Below the pieces are notes generated by a model, which saw only the letters and a program-made list of their open reading frames with translations, did not search any database and had not been told where the DNA came from. The translations under genes were made by a program, and so were the position numbers. From Chitinophaga pinensis (GTDB taxonomy: Bacteria > Bacteroidota > Bacteroidia > Flavobacteriales_D > Crocinitomicaceae), in NCBI GenBank assembly GCA_945863605.1, contig CAMAZP010000004.1:62001-126000 (forward strand): DNA of 64,000 nt, written 5' to 3'. Below are positions 45,407 through 55,143 of the stretch, in pieces. Position 1 is the first letter of the stretch; each line of letters opens with the position of its first letter.

Positions 45407-46428
45407 TTGAATTTTCGTTGATTAAGTGAGGAATATGTTTTGTTTTTTTGAATAAAATAAGCCCACAAAATACTACCATCGTATTTAAAAAAGGATTGTT
45501 TATCCGCTTTTAAAGCTAATCGTTTATGATACATTTTACCAAAATTCCGATAGAGTGCCATATGAGCCAAAAACACTTTCCAAGTGAATAGGAAATTACC
45601 TTCTGTCAAGAATTTCACTGCTGCAATACCATCTAATGTCATTCGAAAAAACAATTTAGGAAACAACAGACCCTGATGATTTTTAACGAGCATAAACAGG
45701 TTGTTTCTGAAATTCAAGTAAATTTTATTGGGAGAATTGTAGGCTAATGTTCCGCCGCCTAAATGATAAACCACACTTTCAGGATTACAAACTAATTGAT
45801 AACCTTTTCGTTGCAAGCGCAAGCATAAATCAATTTCTTCCATGTGTGCAAAAAAGTCGGCATCAAAACCACCTGCTTGATGTAAAGCTTCCGAACGAAT
45901 CAACATCGCTGCACCAGAAGTCCAAGTAACTTGCTGTGAATGATTGTATTGTTGGTCGTCTTTTTCCACATTGTCAAAAATTCGACCGCGGCAAAAAGGA
46001 AAATAATTTGAATCTATGTGACCACCACAAGCGCCTGCGTGCTCAAAATTACCTTTGTTTAAATAAGCTAAAATTTTAGGTTGGACAGCGACAATTTTTT
46101 CATTTTCCAAGCTTTTAATCAAAGGTTCCAACCAATTTGCGGTCACTTCAACATCGCTGTTGAGTAACAAATACGCGTCAAATTCACCTTTTAGTTGTTC
46201 AAGCGCATCATTGTAACCTTTAGCATAACCGTGATTTTCAGCGTTGTGAACTAGTCTAAGTTGTGGGTAATTTGTTTTTAAAAAGTCAACAGAATCATCG
46301 CTGCTTGCATTATCAGCAATAATAACTGTATGTTTTCCTGTATGTTCCAGAACACTTGGTAAATAAGTTTCCAAATGCTTTTTGCCATTGAAATTTAGAA
46401 TAACAACTGCAACCTTTAAATCTTTCAT
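45403..46428 (-). CDS. Glycosyltransferase family 2, rhamnosyltransferase-like
   Basis: A 341-residue soluble GT2 with 'VAVVILNFNGKKHLETYLPSV', 'VIIADNASSDDSVDFLK', 'YLLLNSDVEVTANWLEPLI' (the DxD-type motif is SDVEV) and 'FAHMEEIDLCLRLQRKGYQLV'. It lacks C-terminal membrane helices and is of the WcaA/rhamnosyl-transferase type that uses nucleotide sugars in the cytoplasm. It starts directly after the GWxTD gene stop and overlaps the mannosidase gene by 4 bases. Confidence 0.9.
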   Translation of the reverse strand: MKDLKVAVVILNFNGKKHLETYLPSVLEHTGKHTVIIADNASSDDSVDFLKTNYPQLRLVHNAENHGYAKGYNDALEQLKGEFDAYLLLNSDVEVTANWLEPLIKSLENEKIVAVQPKILAYLNKGNFEHAGACGGHIDSNYFPFCRGRIFDNVEKDDQQYNHSQQVTWTSGAAMLIRSEALHQAGGFDADFFAHMEEIDLCLRLQRKGYQLVCNPESVVYHLGGGTLAYNSPNKIYLNFRNNLFMLVKNHQGLLFPKLFFRMTLDGIAAVKFLTEGNFLFTWKVFLAHMALYRNFGKMYHKRLALKADKQSFFKYDGSILWAYFIQKNKTYSSLNQRKFK

Positions 46429-47871
46429 TTAATATTGTCTAAAAAGGTCATTGCTGTTTCCACCAAAGTGTTGCTGATAATTTTGGTTTGGATCGTCAAC
46501 ATTACCATTGTTGGTATTACGTTTAGCAAGAATTTGTTGCCAGCCCAAATTTTTCGTTTCGCCCAACATATCTGAATGCAGTAAACGGTAAGCATTATTC
46601 ACTAAATCAGGATTATAAAAAATAAAGCGCTTGTTACTGAAAGATGCAATTTTATTGTATGTCCAGATTTCAAACGGATACTCGGAAGGCGATGTTTCTT
46701 TTGAAACAACTGAACTTGGTGCACCATATTTTAAATACACACGTCCGCGATCAGTTTCAAATCCATCTTGGAAGTTATTTCCATAAATTTCATTCACAAA
46801 TTGAACTTGGATTTTGTATTTCATCCAAGCTTCATAGCTATTTTGAGGACTTGATTGCACCCAAAATGCCTGTAAATGTTTGCGGATTTTCTCTGAATTT
46901 TTAGTTTTTAAAGTTGCAATGATGTTCTTAATTTCTGCAGGTCGAGCGATTGGAATTAAACTAGCTAAATAAAATGAAACGCTATCGTCAGTGATTGATT
47001 TTTGAAATGCTGGATCGAGTACCATTTGTTCTGGATTGAAGCTTGCTACCACTTCATTACTGCGTTCAAACGGATAATTTTGTGTAGCTAACACCTCCAT
47101 TTTTCGATTGACTAATTCAATCACTAACTTGTAAGTTCCTGTTTGTAAAAGTTCTATGTCGTATGTTTTAAAAATTGGAATCACTTTTTCGTTTTTTACA
47201 CGCGTCATTTTTGTAAATGATTCAATTTCAGAATCCGTTTCTGTATTGACAATTTTTTGAACTACTCCAACTAAAGTATCTTTTAATAAATCAGCATTAT
47301 AGATTTCAAAATAGGCTGGAATTTTTGTCAAGTTAGAAGAATAAAAGTTTGAAATCCAAGGAATAATGTGATAACCTGATTTTTGGAAATTTGAGGCAAC
47401 ATCTGATCTGTAAGCATATTCAGCAACTTCAATGTCTGAAATGGAGTAGGTTTTCGAATAATCCTCAATAGAAATTGGAACTTCAGCCGCAACCGATGAT
47501 TTTTCTTTGTTGATATCTACTAAATTCAACTTTAAATTAAAATTCCCTGGAGGCAACATAAAGCGACGAACTTCATAGAAATCATCTTGAACACTGTCTT
47601 TTGATAGAGGAGATTCTAAGATATAAACGTCAGAATTGATTTTATTTTCACCTTGGTAAATTTCTATTGAAACAGCAATTTTCGCTTGAATTCCATCTTT
47701 TGCAGGAATAAATTTTGCTGTCGATCCATCAAATTGAAGGTAAATTTCAATGTAATTTCCTGTTTCAGGCGCGTAGAATTGTTTTGTATCCAAGTAAGCT
47801 TTCAACTTGGAAACTTGCGAAAAGGAATTGAAACTAAGAATTAATGTGAAAAGAATCAGAAAATTTCTCAT
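46429..47871 (-). CDS. GWxTD-domain secreted protein
   Basis: A 480-residue protein with signal peptide (…FNSFSQ). The middle is a long beta-rich region resembling bacterial macroglobulin or Ig-like sheets. The C-terminal GWxTD domain contains 'FQDGFETDRGRVYLKYGAPS' and 'YPFEIWTYNKI…RFIFYNPD'. In this copy the Trp of the GWxTD motif is replaced by Phe (GFETD). The family is confined mostly to Bacteroidota and nearby phyla, has no established function, and is predicted to be in the periplasm or outer membrane. Confidence 0.85.
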   Translation of the reverse strand: MRNFLILFTLILSFNSFSQVSKLKAYLDTKQFYAPETGNYIEIYLQFDGSTAKFIPAKDGIQAKIAVSIEIYQGENKINSDVYILESPLSKDSVQDDFYEVRRFMLPPGNFNLKLNLVDINKEKSSVAAEVPISIEDYSKTYSISDIEVAEYAYRSDVASNFQKSGYHIIPWISNFYSSNLTKIPAYFEIYNADLLKDTLVGVVQKIVNTETDSEIESFTKMTRVKNEKVIPIFKTYDIELLQTGTYKLVIELVNRKMEVLATQNYPFERSNEVVASFNPEQMVLDPAFQKSITDDSVSFYLASLIPIARPAEIKNIIATLKTKNSEKIRKHLQAFWVQSSPQNSYEAWMKYKIQVQFVNEIYGNNFQDGFETDRGRVYLKYGAPSSVVSKETSPSEYPFEIWTYNKIASFSNKRFIFYNPDLVNNAYRLLHSDMLGETKNLGWQQILAKRNTNNGNVDDPNQNYQQHFGGNSNDLFRQY

Positions 47872-47903
47872 ACTAGATTTTAGTTAAAGGTAGAGATTTC
47901 TAT

Positions 47904-49412
47904 TTATTCGTCAATATTTAGGCGAATTTTTTGTGCCAATTGACGATTATAGGTCTCTAACAAAAATTTGAAATAGTTGTCAGTACTTTTGGAAATACAT
48001 TTGGTGTAGTGCTTAATGCGATGTTCAATATGATCTTGTAAACTTTCTTGTAAAAGTAGAGCGTGGTCTAAATTTTTAGCTGATCCCTCTATTGCTACAA
48101 AATGATTTATTAATGAATTTCCTATACAATTTTTACCTTTTTCGCCACGTTCCATACAACGAAAATAGTCTTCTTTGATATTGAAACTTTCAAGTATTTT
48201 AGTATCAATTATTTTTTCAAAACCTTTAGGGAATTCAAATTCAATTTCAAACTCCATGTCTTCCAATTCGGAAACACGCGATTCCAAGAAGCGATCTGGA
48301 AAACGAAATGCATCTTGCCAATTGATATAATCTTGCCAATAGCCGAATCGTCTAACGTTATTTCCTAAATCAATAATTGAGAATGTGTCTTTTTCAGGTA
48401 ACTTTCGAGAACCTCGTCCGATCATCTGATGGTAGAGCGTCAGCGAACGTGTAGCACGGTTGATGATAATTGTTTTTACTGTTGGTTCGTCAAAACCAGT
48501 TGTCAAAATACCAACAGATGTCAAAATTGCGTTTGGCGTTTCACGAAACCAAGTCAACACTTCTTTTCTGTCTTTATCACTAAAGGTAGAATCGAGGTGA
48601 CGAATATTGTGTTTTAGCTTTTTAAACGATTCCTCCACACGACGCGAGGTTTCAATTCCAGCATTGAAAATCAACGTTTTCTGTCCATGTGCGATTTCCT
48701 CATAAGCAAAAATTAACTTTTCTTGCATGAAGTAATTACTGTAAAGTAAATCAGAACTTCCAACGGTAAAATCCCCATTCGTTCCAATTTTTAAACCATG
48801 TAAATTAACATCGTATGAATAGGTTTCAGCATTTGCCAAATAACCATTTTCAATTAAGTTAGAAATGGATTCACCTACCAATAATTTATTGTAATTATCT
48901 TTCAGAGGTAGTGCTTTGTTGCTACTTAAGGGAGTTGCAGTTACACCAAGAATATTACTTGTTTCGTAAAATTGAAAAATTTTTCTGAAACTGTTGTAAT
49001 GGGCTTCATCAACGATAACTAAACCAACATTCTCAATAAAGTTGTCGTTTTCATTTAAGCGATTATTCAACGTTTCTACCATTGCGATGAAACAATTGTA
49101 ATCCTCTTGGTCGTTTAGATTTTTAACTTCTGAATTAATGATTTTGTTTCGTACTCCAATTGCGTTCAATTGTTTAGAAGTTTGAACAGAGAGTTCGATT
49201 CGATGAGTTAAAATCAATACTTTTTTTCCCCATTCCTCAATGTATCTTTTAGTAATATCTGAGAAAATAACTGTTTTCCCACCACCTGTTGGTAGTTGAT
49301 AAAGTAGATTGAAATTGGCTCCATTTTTACGAAGTTCATCTAAAATATTTGTAACAGTATTTACTTGAAATGGATAAAGCTTTTTTGCTTCGTATAAATC
49401 GGTATCAATCAT
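47904..49412 (-). CDS. SF2 DEAD/DEAH-box helicase, XPB/RadD-like
   Basis: A 502-residue helicase with Walker A 'QLPTGGGKTVIFSDITKRY' (about 40-50), 'LILTHRIELSVQTSKQL', DEAH in 'VIVDEAHYNSF', 'GVTATPLSS', and the second RecA domain with 'TLIFNAGIETSRRVEESF', 'ILTTGFDEPTVKTIIINRAT' and 'YHQMIGRGSRKLPEKDTF'. This is the COG1061/RadD group, linked in other bacteria to DNA repair. The C-terminal 130 residues are unique to the group and contain a 'YFRCMERGEKGKNC' segment. It precedes the GWxTD gene by 32 bp, perhaps by chance. Confidence 0.9.
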   Translation of the reverse strand: MIDTDLYEAKKLYPFQVNTVTNILDELRKNGANFNLLYQLPTGGGKTVIFSDITKRYIEEWGKKVLILTHRIELSVQTSKQLNAIGVRNKIINSEVKNLNDQEDYNCFIAMVETLNNRLNENDNFIENVGLVIVDEAHYNSFRKIFQFYETSNILGVTATPLSSNKALPLKDNYNKLLVGESISNLIENGYLANAETYSYDVNLHGLKIGTNGDFTVGSSDLLYSNYFMQEKLIFAYEEIAHGQKTLIFNAGIETSRRVEESFKKLKHNIRHLDSTFSDKDRKEVLTWFRETPNAILTSVGILTTGFDEPTVKTIIINRATRSLTLYHQMIGRGSRKLPEKDTFSIIDLGNNVRRFGYWQDYINWQDAFRFPDRFLESRVSELEDMEFEIEFEFPKGFEKIIDTKILESFNIKEDYFRCMERGEKGKNCIGNSLINHFVAIEGSAKNLDHALLLQESLQDHIEHRIKHYTKCISKSTDNYFKFLLETYNRQLAQKIRLNIDE

Positions 49413-49429
49413 TGGCGTTTGCGAAGTTA

Positions 49430-49437
49430 CAAAGATA
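49430..49437 (-). promoter_or_regulatory. -7 promoter element for the helicase gene
   Basis: The - strand reads TATCTTTG, a full TAnnTTTG match 17 bases before the ATG at 49412. Confidence 0.5.
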
Positions 49438-49586
49438 CGTCTTTATTTGAATTTATGTGGCTTTCAGCTAATTTTGATTATTAATTCGTTAATGTTATTT
49501 AAACATTGAAAATCGTTTACTGATTGTCATAATCAATACCTTTTTTGTAAGTAATTGAATATCAATTTATAGGTTGGAACTGAAAA

Positions 49587-50555
49587 TTAATATCCAACTT
49601 TATTCTTAACTCTAGATAAAACCTCTTTAGCTATTTTCTTTGCTTTTATTGCTCCTGTTGTAAGTGCATTATCAATTTTAGAAACATCCGCCATCAATTC
49701 ATTGAATTTTCTTCTTGGCTCAGCAAATTTTATTAGAATCAATTCGTAAAGCGCTTGTTTTGCATGTCCGTAGCCATAATTCCCATTTAAGTAATTTTTT
49801 CGCATACTTTCAATTTCCGATTCTGATGCTAACAACTTATAAAGAGCAAAAGTATGGCAAGTGTCTGGGTTTTTGGGTTCTTCTAAGGGAATACTATCAG
49901 ATACAATTGTCATTATTTGTTTACGTAGCTCTTTTTCAGGTAAGAAAATATCAATGTAATTCCCACGAGATTTACTCATTTTTTCTCCATCTGTTCCAGG
50001 AATCAACATGGTTTCCTCTTGAATTTTTTCTTGGGGAGTAACAAGTGTTTCACCGTATTGTAAATTAAAACGTCGAGCAACATCCGCAGCCATTTCTAAG
50101 TGTTGTTTTTGATCTTTTCCTACAGGAACAATTTCGGCATCATACAATAAAATATCTGCGGCCATTAATATTGGGTAGGTAAATAAACCACCATTCACGT
50201 CCTCTAATCGATCCGCTTTGTCCTTAAAACTATGCGCAAGTGTCATTCGATTGTAAGGATAAAAACAAAGTAAATACCACATTAATTCTGTTACTTCTGT
50301 CACGTCACTTTGGCGGTAAAATATAGATTTATCTGTGTCTAAACCAAATGCCAACCAGGTTGCAGCTGTGGCATACGTATTTAAACGAAGTTGTTCACCG
50401 TCTTTTATTTGTGTTAAAGAATGTAAATCAGCAATAAACAAAAATGATTCATTTTCAGCTTGTTGAGCTAATTTAATTGCAGGAATTATTGCACCTAGGA
50501 TATTGCCCAAATGAGGAGTTCCAGTGCTTTGAATTCCAGTTAAAATACGTGCCAT
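49587..50555 (-). CDS. trpS: Tryptophan-tRNA ligase
   Basis: A 322-residue class I synthetase with the HIGH-like motif in 'GIQSTGTPHLGNILGAIIPA', 'LFIADLHSLTQI', 'LLYDAEIVPVGKDQKQHLEMA' and the KMSKS motif 'GTDGEKMSKSRGNYIDIF'. It charges tRNA-Trp. Length is normal for the short bacterial form. It is divergently transcribed from the plsC-like gene with a gap of 57 bp, in which two promoters must face away from each other. Confidence 0.96.
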   Translation of the reverse strand: MARILTGIQSTGTPHLGNILGAIIPAIKLAQQAENESFLFIADLHSLTQIKDGEQLRLNTYATAATWLAFGLDTDKSIFYRQSDVTEVTELMWYLLCFYPYNRMTLAHSFKDKADRLEDVNGGLFTYPILMAADILLYDAEIVPVGKDQKQHLEMAADVARRFNLQYGETLVTPQEKIQEETMLIPGTDGEKMSKSRGNYIDIFLPEKELRKQIMTIVSDSIPLEEPKNPDTCHTFALYKLLASESEIESMRKNYLNGNYGYGHAKQALYELILIKFAEPRRKFNELMADVSKIDNALTTGAIKAKKIAKEVLSRVKNKVGY

Positions 50556-50612
50556 TTAATCTTTTTTTCAAAATTAGTGATTTCATTTGAAAGCAAACAA
50601 GTAATATTTTTA

Positions 50613-51395
50613 ATGAAATTACTACATTTGACTATGAAGTTATTTTTAGGTGTTGTTGCATTACTATGGAAATTATATATTGCAGTTATTTTTTCTTTTT
50701 TTGCAATTTTACTTTATCCTTTTTTCTTCATCATACTTTTTCGGCCACAATGGAAGAAATTTAGTTTTAAACTATTCCTTTTTTGGAGTTGGATGATGCG
50801 TATTTTTTGTTTTTATCATGTCAAAAAAGTAAAAAATAACGAGTTGCCAGATGGTCCCTACATAATAGTGGCGAATCATACTTCGTATTTAGACATTTTT
50901 TTTATGTACTCTATTTTACCAAAACATCCATTTGTTTTTCTGGGAAAAAGTGAATTATTAACGTATCCAATTATTAGTACTTATTTCAAGAATTTGAATA
51001 TTCCAGTTTATCGTGGTGATAGAACAAAAGCTGGACAGAGCTATATGCTAGCATCAAAAGCAATTGCTGAAGGTTGGTCCTTAGTTATTTTTCCTGAAGG
51101 TGGCATTCCCTCACACCAATGTCCGAAAATGGTTCCTTTTAAAGATGGCGCTTTTAAATTAGCTAAAGCACTAAATGTGCCTATTATTCCTCTAACATTT
51201 ACCAATAACTATGAACTTTTTTCAGACCCAACAGAAATTCTCGGACCAGCAAGACCCGGAATTGCTAGACTTTATATTAATAAACCCATTTCAATAATGC
51301 AAATTCAAGAAATGGATGTGAGTGAATTAAAAAATTTAAGTTTCGAATTAGTAAATGCTCCGATTTTAGAGGAACATCCTCATTTGAAGGAATAA
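50613..51395 (+). CDS. plsC: 1-acyl-sn-glycerol-3-phosphate acyltransferase, PlsC-like
   Basis: I use the ATG at 50613 (260 residues); the frame is open back to a GTG at 50577, only 21 bases from the divergent trpS start. After an N-terminal membrane region (about 8-45), the catalytic motif NHTSYLD (H-x4-D, in 'YIIVANHTSYLDIFF') is followed by 'LNIPVYRGDRTKAG', 'GWSLVIFPEGGIPS' and 'NVPIIPLTFTN'. These are blocks I-IV of the PlsC family. It acylates lysophosphatidic acid in phospholipid synthesis at the inner membrane. Some relatives act on ornithine or other lipids, so the acceptor is not certain. Confidence 0.85.
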   Translation: MKLLHLTMKLFLGVVALLWKLYIAVIFSFFAILLYPFFFIILFRPQWKKFSFKLFLFWSWMMRIFCFYHVKKVKNNELPDGPYIIVANHTSYLDIFFMYSILPKHPFVFLGKSELLTYPIISTYFKNLNIPVYRGDRTKAGQSYMLASKAIAEGWSLVIFPEGGIPSHQCPKMVPFKDGAFKLAKALNVPIIPLTFTNNYELFSDPTEILGPARPGIARLYINKPISIMQIQEMDVSELKNLSFELVNAPILEEHPHLKE

Positions 51396-51406
51396 TACGT
51401 CAATTC

Positions 51407-51414
51407 TATATTTG
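51407..51414 (+). promoter_or_regulatory. -7 promoter element for the third TonB-dependent receptor
   Basis: TATATTTG is a full TAnnTTTG match 29 bases before the ATG at 51444 and 12 bases after the preceding stop. Confidence 0.5.
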
Positions 51415-51443
51415 AAGTTATTTTTGTATTCCAAATTTAAGTT

Positions 51444-53819
51444 ATGAATATCTTCAGTAAATGTTTAGCATTTTGCTTCTCTATTTTATTTATTAATTGT
51501 CAAGGTATTATTGCCCAAAATTTGCAAACCATAAAGGGTACAATTTCTGACAAGCAATCCCAACAAACAATTCCCGGTGCAACGATTCAGATTGTAGAAT
51601 CGAATCCATTGAAAATTACGCGAACGGATCTTAATGGAAAATACAAATTAACGGATGTTGCTCCCGGAAGATTCGCTTTGAAAATCTCTTATCCGGGCTA
51701 TCGCGAAGCGAATGTTTCAAACATTATTGTTTCATCAGGAAAGGAAACGATTTTGGATATTCAATTGGAAGAATCGGTTGCTGAAATTGGCGAAGTGACG
51801 GTTGTGGGCAAAAAGAATGGTTTAAATAATGAATTGACGAGTGTAAGCGGACGTTCTTTTTCAATGGAAGAAGTGAATCGTTATGCCGGTGGACGCTCCG
51901 ATCCCGCTCGTTTAGCAGCGAATTTTGCAGGTGTGAGTTCTCCTGACGATACGCGTAATGATTTGGTTATCAGAGGAAATTCTCCCGTTGGGGTTTTATG
52001 GCGAATTGAAGGTTTAAATATTTCAAATCCCAATCATTTTTCGACAATTGGCACAACAGGTGGACCCGTTTCAGCGATAAATACCAATTTGTTGCGAAAT
52101 TCTGATTTTATGACTTCGGCTTTTCCTGCTGAATATGGAAATGCAAACGCAGGAGTTTTTGATTTAGGTTTGCGAAATGGTAACAGTGAAAAACGAGAAC
52201 ATACGTTCCAATTTGGTGTCTTGACAGGTTTAGAATTAGTAACCGAAGGACCACTAAAAAAAGACAATGGTTCGTCGTATTTGGTGGCATATCGCTACGG
52301 TTTTTCGAGTGTAGCTCAGTCGATTGGTTTGCCGATTGGAACGGCTGCAACACCTTATTATCAAGATATTTCATTTAAAATAAATACTGGAAACACGAAA
52401 ATTGGAAAATTTACCTTTTTTGGTATCGGTGCGTTGAGTAGTATTGATTTTACACACGATAAAGTGGATAGTACCGATCTTTTTGCTTTTCCAAATCGCG
52501 ATAGTTACTTCACTAGTCAAATTGGATTATTGGGTATGAAACACGTTATTCGTATCAATGATAAGTCTTATTTCAATACAGTTGTTGGTGTAAATTATGC
52601 AGGTTCCAATTACTTACAAGATAGTTTGAATCCGGTAGAAGAACCCATTCGTACGATTGAAAATTTAACGAAACGAGCTAATTTCACCTTGAATACTTCG
52701 TTTAATTCGAAGATTAGCGCAAAACTGTTCTTTAAAACGGGAATTATTGCGGAGCTTTTGTCGATTAAATTGGAGTATAGAAATAGAGAAAATTCAGTGG
52801 AATGGCAAGAATTGTGGAATTCAGATGAAAAATCGGGATTGATACAAGCGTATGTTCACTCGAAATATAATTTCACCAATGATTTGACGCTGAATTTAGG
52901 TTTACACACACAACTTTTAACGCTGAATAATTCTTACGCCATTGAACCAAGGGTAGGAGTGAAGTACCAATTTTCGAAAACTAGCAACTTAAGTTTTGGC
53001 TATGGAATGCACAGTCAAATGCAACCTTTGGATTCTTATTTTTTTCAGTCATTTGATAGTGAAGGAAAGGCGCAACAGTTGAATCGAGGAATGGATTTTT
53101 CGCGCAGTCAGCAACTCGTAATAGGTTATGAAATCCTTCCATTTGAAAGTTGGCGTTTTAAAACAGAGATTTATTATCAGTATTTGAGTAGAGTACCAGT
53201 TCAAAAAAATCCAACAAGTTATTCCATGTTGAACGCTGGTGCGACATTCTTTCCGAATGATAAAACCGATTTAGTAAACGAGGGAACAGGCGAGAATTAT
53301 GGTGTTGAATTGACTATTGAACGTTTTTTTAGAAAAGGTTTTTATGGTTTAATAACGGGTTCATTGTACGAATCGAAATATATTGCCTCTGATGGAATTA
53401 AACGAAATACAGCATTCAACGGTCGCTATGTATACAATGTGTTAATCGGAAAAGAATTTAAAGTAGGAATGGAAAAACGAAATGTAATTGCATTAGATAT
53501 AAAATTAACACATGCAGGTGGAAGGTATTATACGCCGATTGATTTAGAATTGTCACAGTTGATTCAATTTCAAGTTAATAAAGGTGATGCATATGCTTAT
53601 TCAGAAAAATATGATGATTTCTTGCGCTTAGATGTTAAATTAGGCTTTACGATGAATGCTAAAAAACATAAAATTTCTCAATCTTGGTCTTTTGATGTGA
53701 ATAACGTAACAAATAGAAAAAACATTTTCGCTGAACGTTACAACGCAAGTACAAACAGTATTAACATTGCATATCAAATAGGATTTTTCCCCAATTTTGT
53801 TTACCGGATTCAGTTTTAA
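51444..53819 (+). CDS. TonB-dependent receptor with carboxypeptidase-regulatory domain
   Basis: A 791-residue receptor with a signal peptide (…QGIIAQ). A regulatory beta-sandwich spans about 28-110 ('GTISDKQSQQTIPGATIQIVE'). The plug has 'GRSDPARLAANFAGVSSPDDTRNDLVIRG' and 'PVGVLWRIEGLNISNPNHF', followed by a 22-strand-type barrel ending in 'FVYRIQF' (terminal Phe). It is of a different subgroup from the pair at 240-6082 and is shorter. No SusD, siderophore gene or periplasmic binding protein is adjacent, so the ligand is unknown. The gene is a single transcript between plsC and the repeat array before prfA. Confidence 0.92.
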   Translation: MNIFSKCLAFCFSILFINCQGIIAQNLQTIKGTISDKQSQQTIPGATIQIVESNPLKITRTDLNGKYKLTDVAPGRFALKISYPGYREANVSNIIVSSGKETILDIQLEESVAEIGEVTVVGKKNGLNNELTSVSGRSFSMEEVNRYAGGRSDPARLAANFAGVSSPDDTRNDLVIRGNSPVGVLWRIEGLNISNPNHFSTIGTTGGPVSAINTNLLRNSDFMTSAFPAEYGNANAGVFDLGLRNGNSEKREHTFQFGVLTGLELVTEGPLKKDNGSSYLVAYRYGFSSVAQSIGLPIGTAATPYYQDISFKINTGNTKIGKFTFFGIGALSSIDFTHDKVDSTDLFAFPNRDSYFTSQIGLLGMKHVIRINDKSYFNTVVGVNYAGSNYLQDSLNPVEEPIRTIENLTKRANFTLNTSFNSKISAKLFFKTGIIAELLSIKLEYRNRENSVEWQELWNSDEKSGLIQAYVHSKYNFTNDLTLNLGLHTQLLTLNNSYAIEPRVGVKYQFSKTSNLSFGYGMHSQMQPLDSYFFQSFDSEGKAQQLNRGMDFSRSQQLVIGYEILPFESWRFKTEIYYQYLSRVPVQKNPTSYSMLNAGATFFPNDKTDLVNEGTGENYGVELTIERFFRKGFYGLITGSLYESKYIASDGIKRNTAFNGRYVYNVLIGKEFKVGMEKRNVIALDIKLTHAGGRYYTPIDLELSQLIQFQVNKGDAYAYSEKYDDFLRLDVKLGFTMNAKKHKISQSWSFDVNNVTNRKNIFAERYNASTNSINIAYQIGFFPNFVYRIQF

Positions 53820-53872
53820 TTTAAATTCAGGACTCGCTGATTCGCAAATTGCAGATTTCACTTTCATTTTTT

Positions 53873-54024
53873 TCTCATTCTCATTTCTCAATCTCATTTC
53901 TCAATCTCATTTCTCATTCTCTCATTCTCTCATTTCTCATTCTCTCATTCTCTCATTCTCATTCTCATTCTCATTCTCATTTCTCATTCCCTACTAAAGT
54001 CATAACATCCTAAATCCTTAGTCC
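53873..54024 (-). repeat. Low-complexity CTCATT array with TCCTAA-type tail, related to the 42-kb repeat
   Basis: Bases 53873-53991 consist of CTCATT, TCTCATT and TTCTCA units, about 17 in all. Bases 53994-54024 then carry AAAGTC, ATCCTAA and TAGTCC words. Read on the - strand this becomes GGAT-TTAGGAT…GACTTTAG followed by GAATGAGAAATGAG-type units: the same two-part layout, in the same order, as the array at 42072-42340. No coding capacity: an open frame through 53797-53997 is just Ser/Phe/Leu repeats from the low-complexity sequence. Confidence 0.8.
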
Positions 54025-54036
54025 AAATATCTTTCT

Positions 54037-54044
54037 TACTTTTA
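54037..54044 (+). promoter_or_regulatory. Possible -7 promoter element for prfA-pyrF
   Basis: TACTTTTA agrees with TAnnTTTG in all but the last base and lies 19 bases before the prfA ATG at 54064. The repeat array ends 12 bases upstream and so covers the -33 region. Confidence 0.35.
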
Positions 54045-54063
54045 CACCTCAAAAATACTATCA

Positions 54064-55143
54064 ATGTCAGATTTACTGTCAAAATTAGAAGCCATACATT
54101 ATCGTTTTGTTGAAGTTGGAAAAATGATTACCGACCCCGATATTATTTCAAATATGGAGCGCTATGTCAAGTTGAATAAAGAATACCGAGAATTGGAATC
54201 TTTGGATGAAGTTTACAAAGAATATGGAAATTTACTAGCAAACATAAAAAGTTCACGTGAATTATTGGAAACGGAAACGGATCCTGATATGCGTGAAATG
54301 GCCAAAATGGAAATCGATGAATTGGAAACGCGTCGTCCAATTTTGGAAGAAGAAATAAAAATGATGCTGATTCCTAAAGATCCCGAAGACGATAAAAATG
54401 CCATTATGGAACTTCGTGCTGGAACTGGTGGAGATGAAGCTTGTATTTTCGTGGAAGATATTTTTAGAATGTACACGATGTTTTTCAAGGAAATGGGATG
54501 GCAATACGAAATCGTCAATTCATCTGAAGGAACAGTTAAAGGCTACAAAGAGATTTCAATGGAAATTATCGGTTTGGGCTTGTACGGAATGTTGAAGTTT
54601 GAATCGGGTGTTCACCGCGTTCAACGTGTACCAGAAACAGAATCTCAAGGTCGTGTACATACATCAGCGATAACAGTTGCCGTGCTTCCAGAGGCAGAAG
54701 AAGTAGATTTCAATTTGGATATGAACGACGTTCGAAAAGATACATTTAGAGCTTCTGGTGCAGGTGGGCAGCACATTAATAAAACAGAATCGGCTATTCG
54801 TTTGACGCATATTCCAACTGGAACTGTGGTTGAATGTCAAGATGGTCGTTCGCAACATAAAAACTTAGAAAAAGCAATTTCTGTTTTGCGTTCTCGATTA
54901 TATCAAGCGGAGTTGGATCGTGTTCACAACGAACGAGCTGCTCATCGTAAAACCTTGGTTTCAACTGGTGACCGTTCAGCGAAAATCAGAACTTATAATT
55001 ATCCACAAGGTCGTATTACCGATCACCGAATTAATAAAACGATTTATAATTTAAGTGCTTTTATGAATGGGGATATGCGCGAAATGATTGATGCCTTGAA
55101 AGTGGCTGAAAATGCAGAAAAATTAAAAGGCGAGGAGGTATGA
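54064..55143 (+). CDS. prfA: Peptide chain release factor 1
   Basis: A 359-residue class I release factor. The catalytic GGQ is in '[19 protein letters not shown]'. The stop-codon-reading tripeptide PxT is present as PET in '[18 protein letters not shown]', which makes it RF1 (UAA/UAG) and not RF2. The N-terminal helical domain and '[18 protein letters not shown]' are complete. RF2 is not in the window. It overlaps pyrF by 4 bases (ATGA). Confidence 0.97.
   Translation: MSDLLSKLEAIHYRFVEVGKMITDPDIISNMERYVKLNKEYRELESLDEVYKEYGNLLANIKSSRELLETETDPDMREMAKMEIDELETRRPILEEEIKMMLIPKDPEDDKNAIMELRAGTGGDEACIFVEDIFRMYTMFFKEMGWQYEIVNSSEGTVKGYKEISMEIIGLGLYGMLKFESGVHRVQRVPETESQGRVHTSAITVAVLPEAEEVDFNLDMNDVRKDTFRASGAGGQHINKTESAIRLTHIPTGTVVECQDGRSQHKNLEKAISVLRSRLYQAELDRVHNERAAHRKTLVSTGDRSAKIRTYNYPQGRITDHRINKTIYNLSAFMNGDMREMIDALKVAENAEKLKGEEV

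Noticed and set aside
53797-53997. 66-residue open frame over the CTCATT array
   Set aside because: The predicted product is Ser/Phe/Leu low complexity produced by the DNA repeat, and it begins inside the receptor gene.
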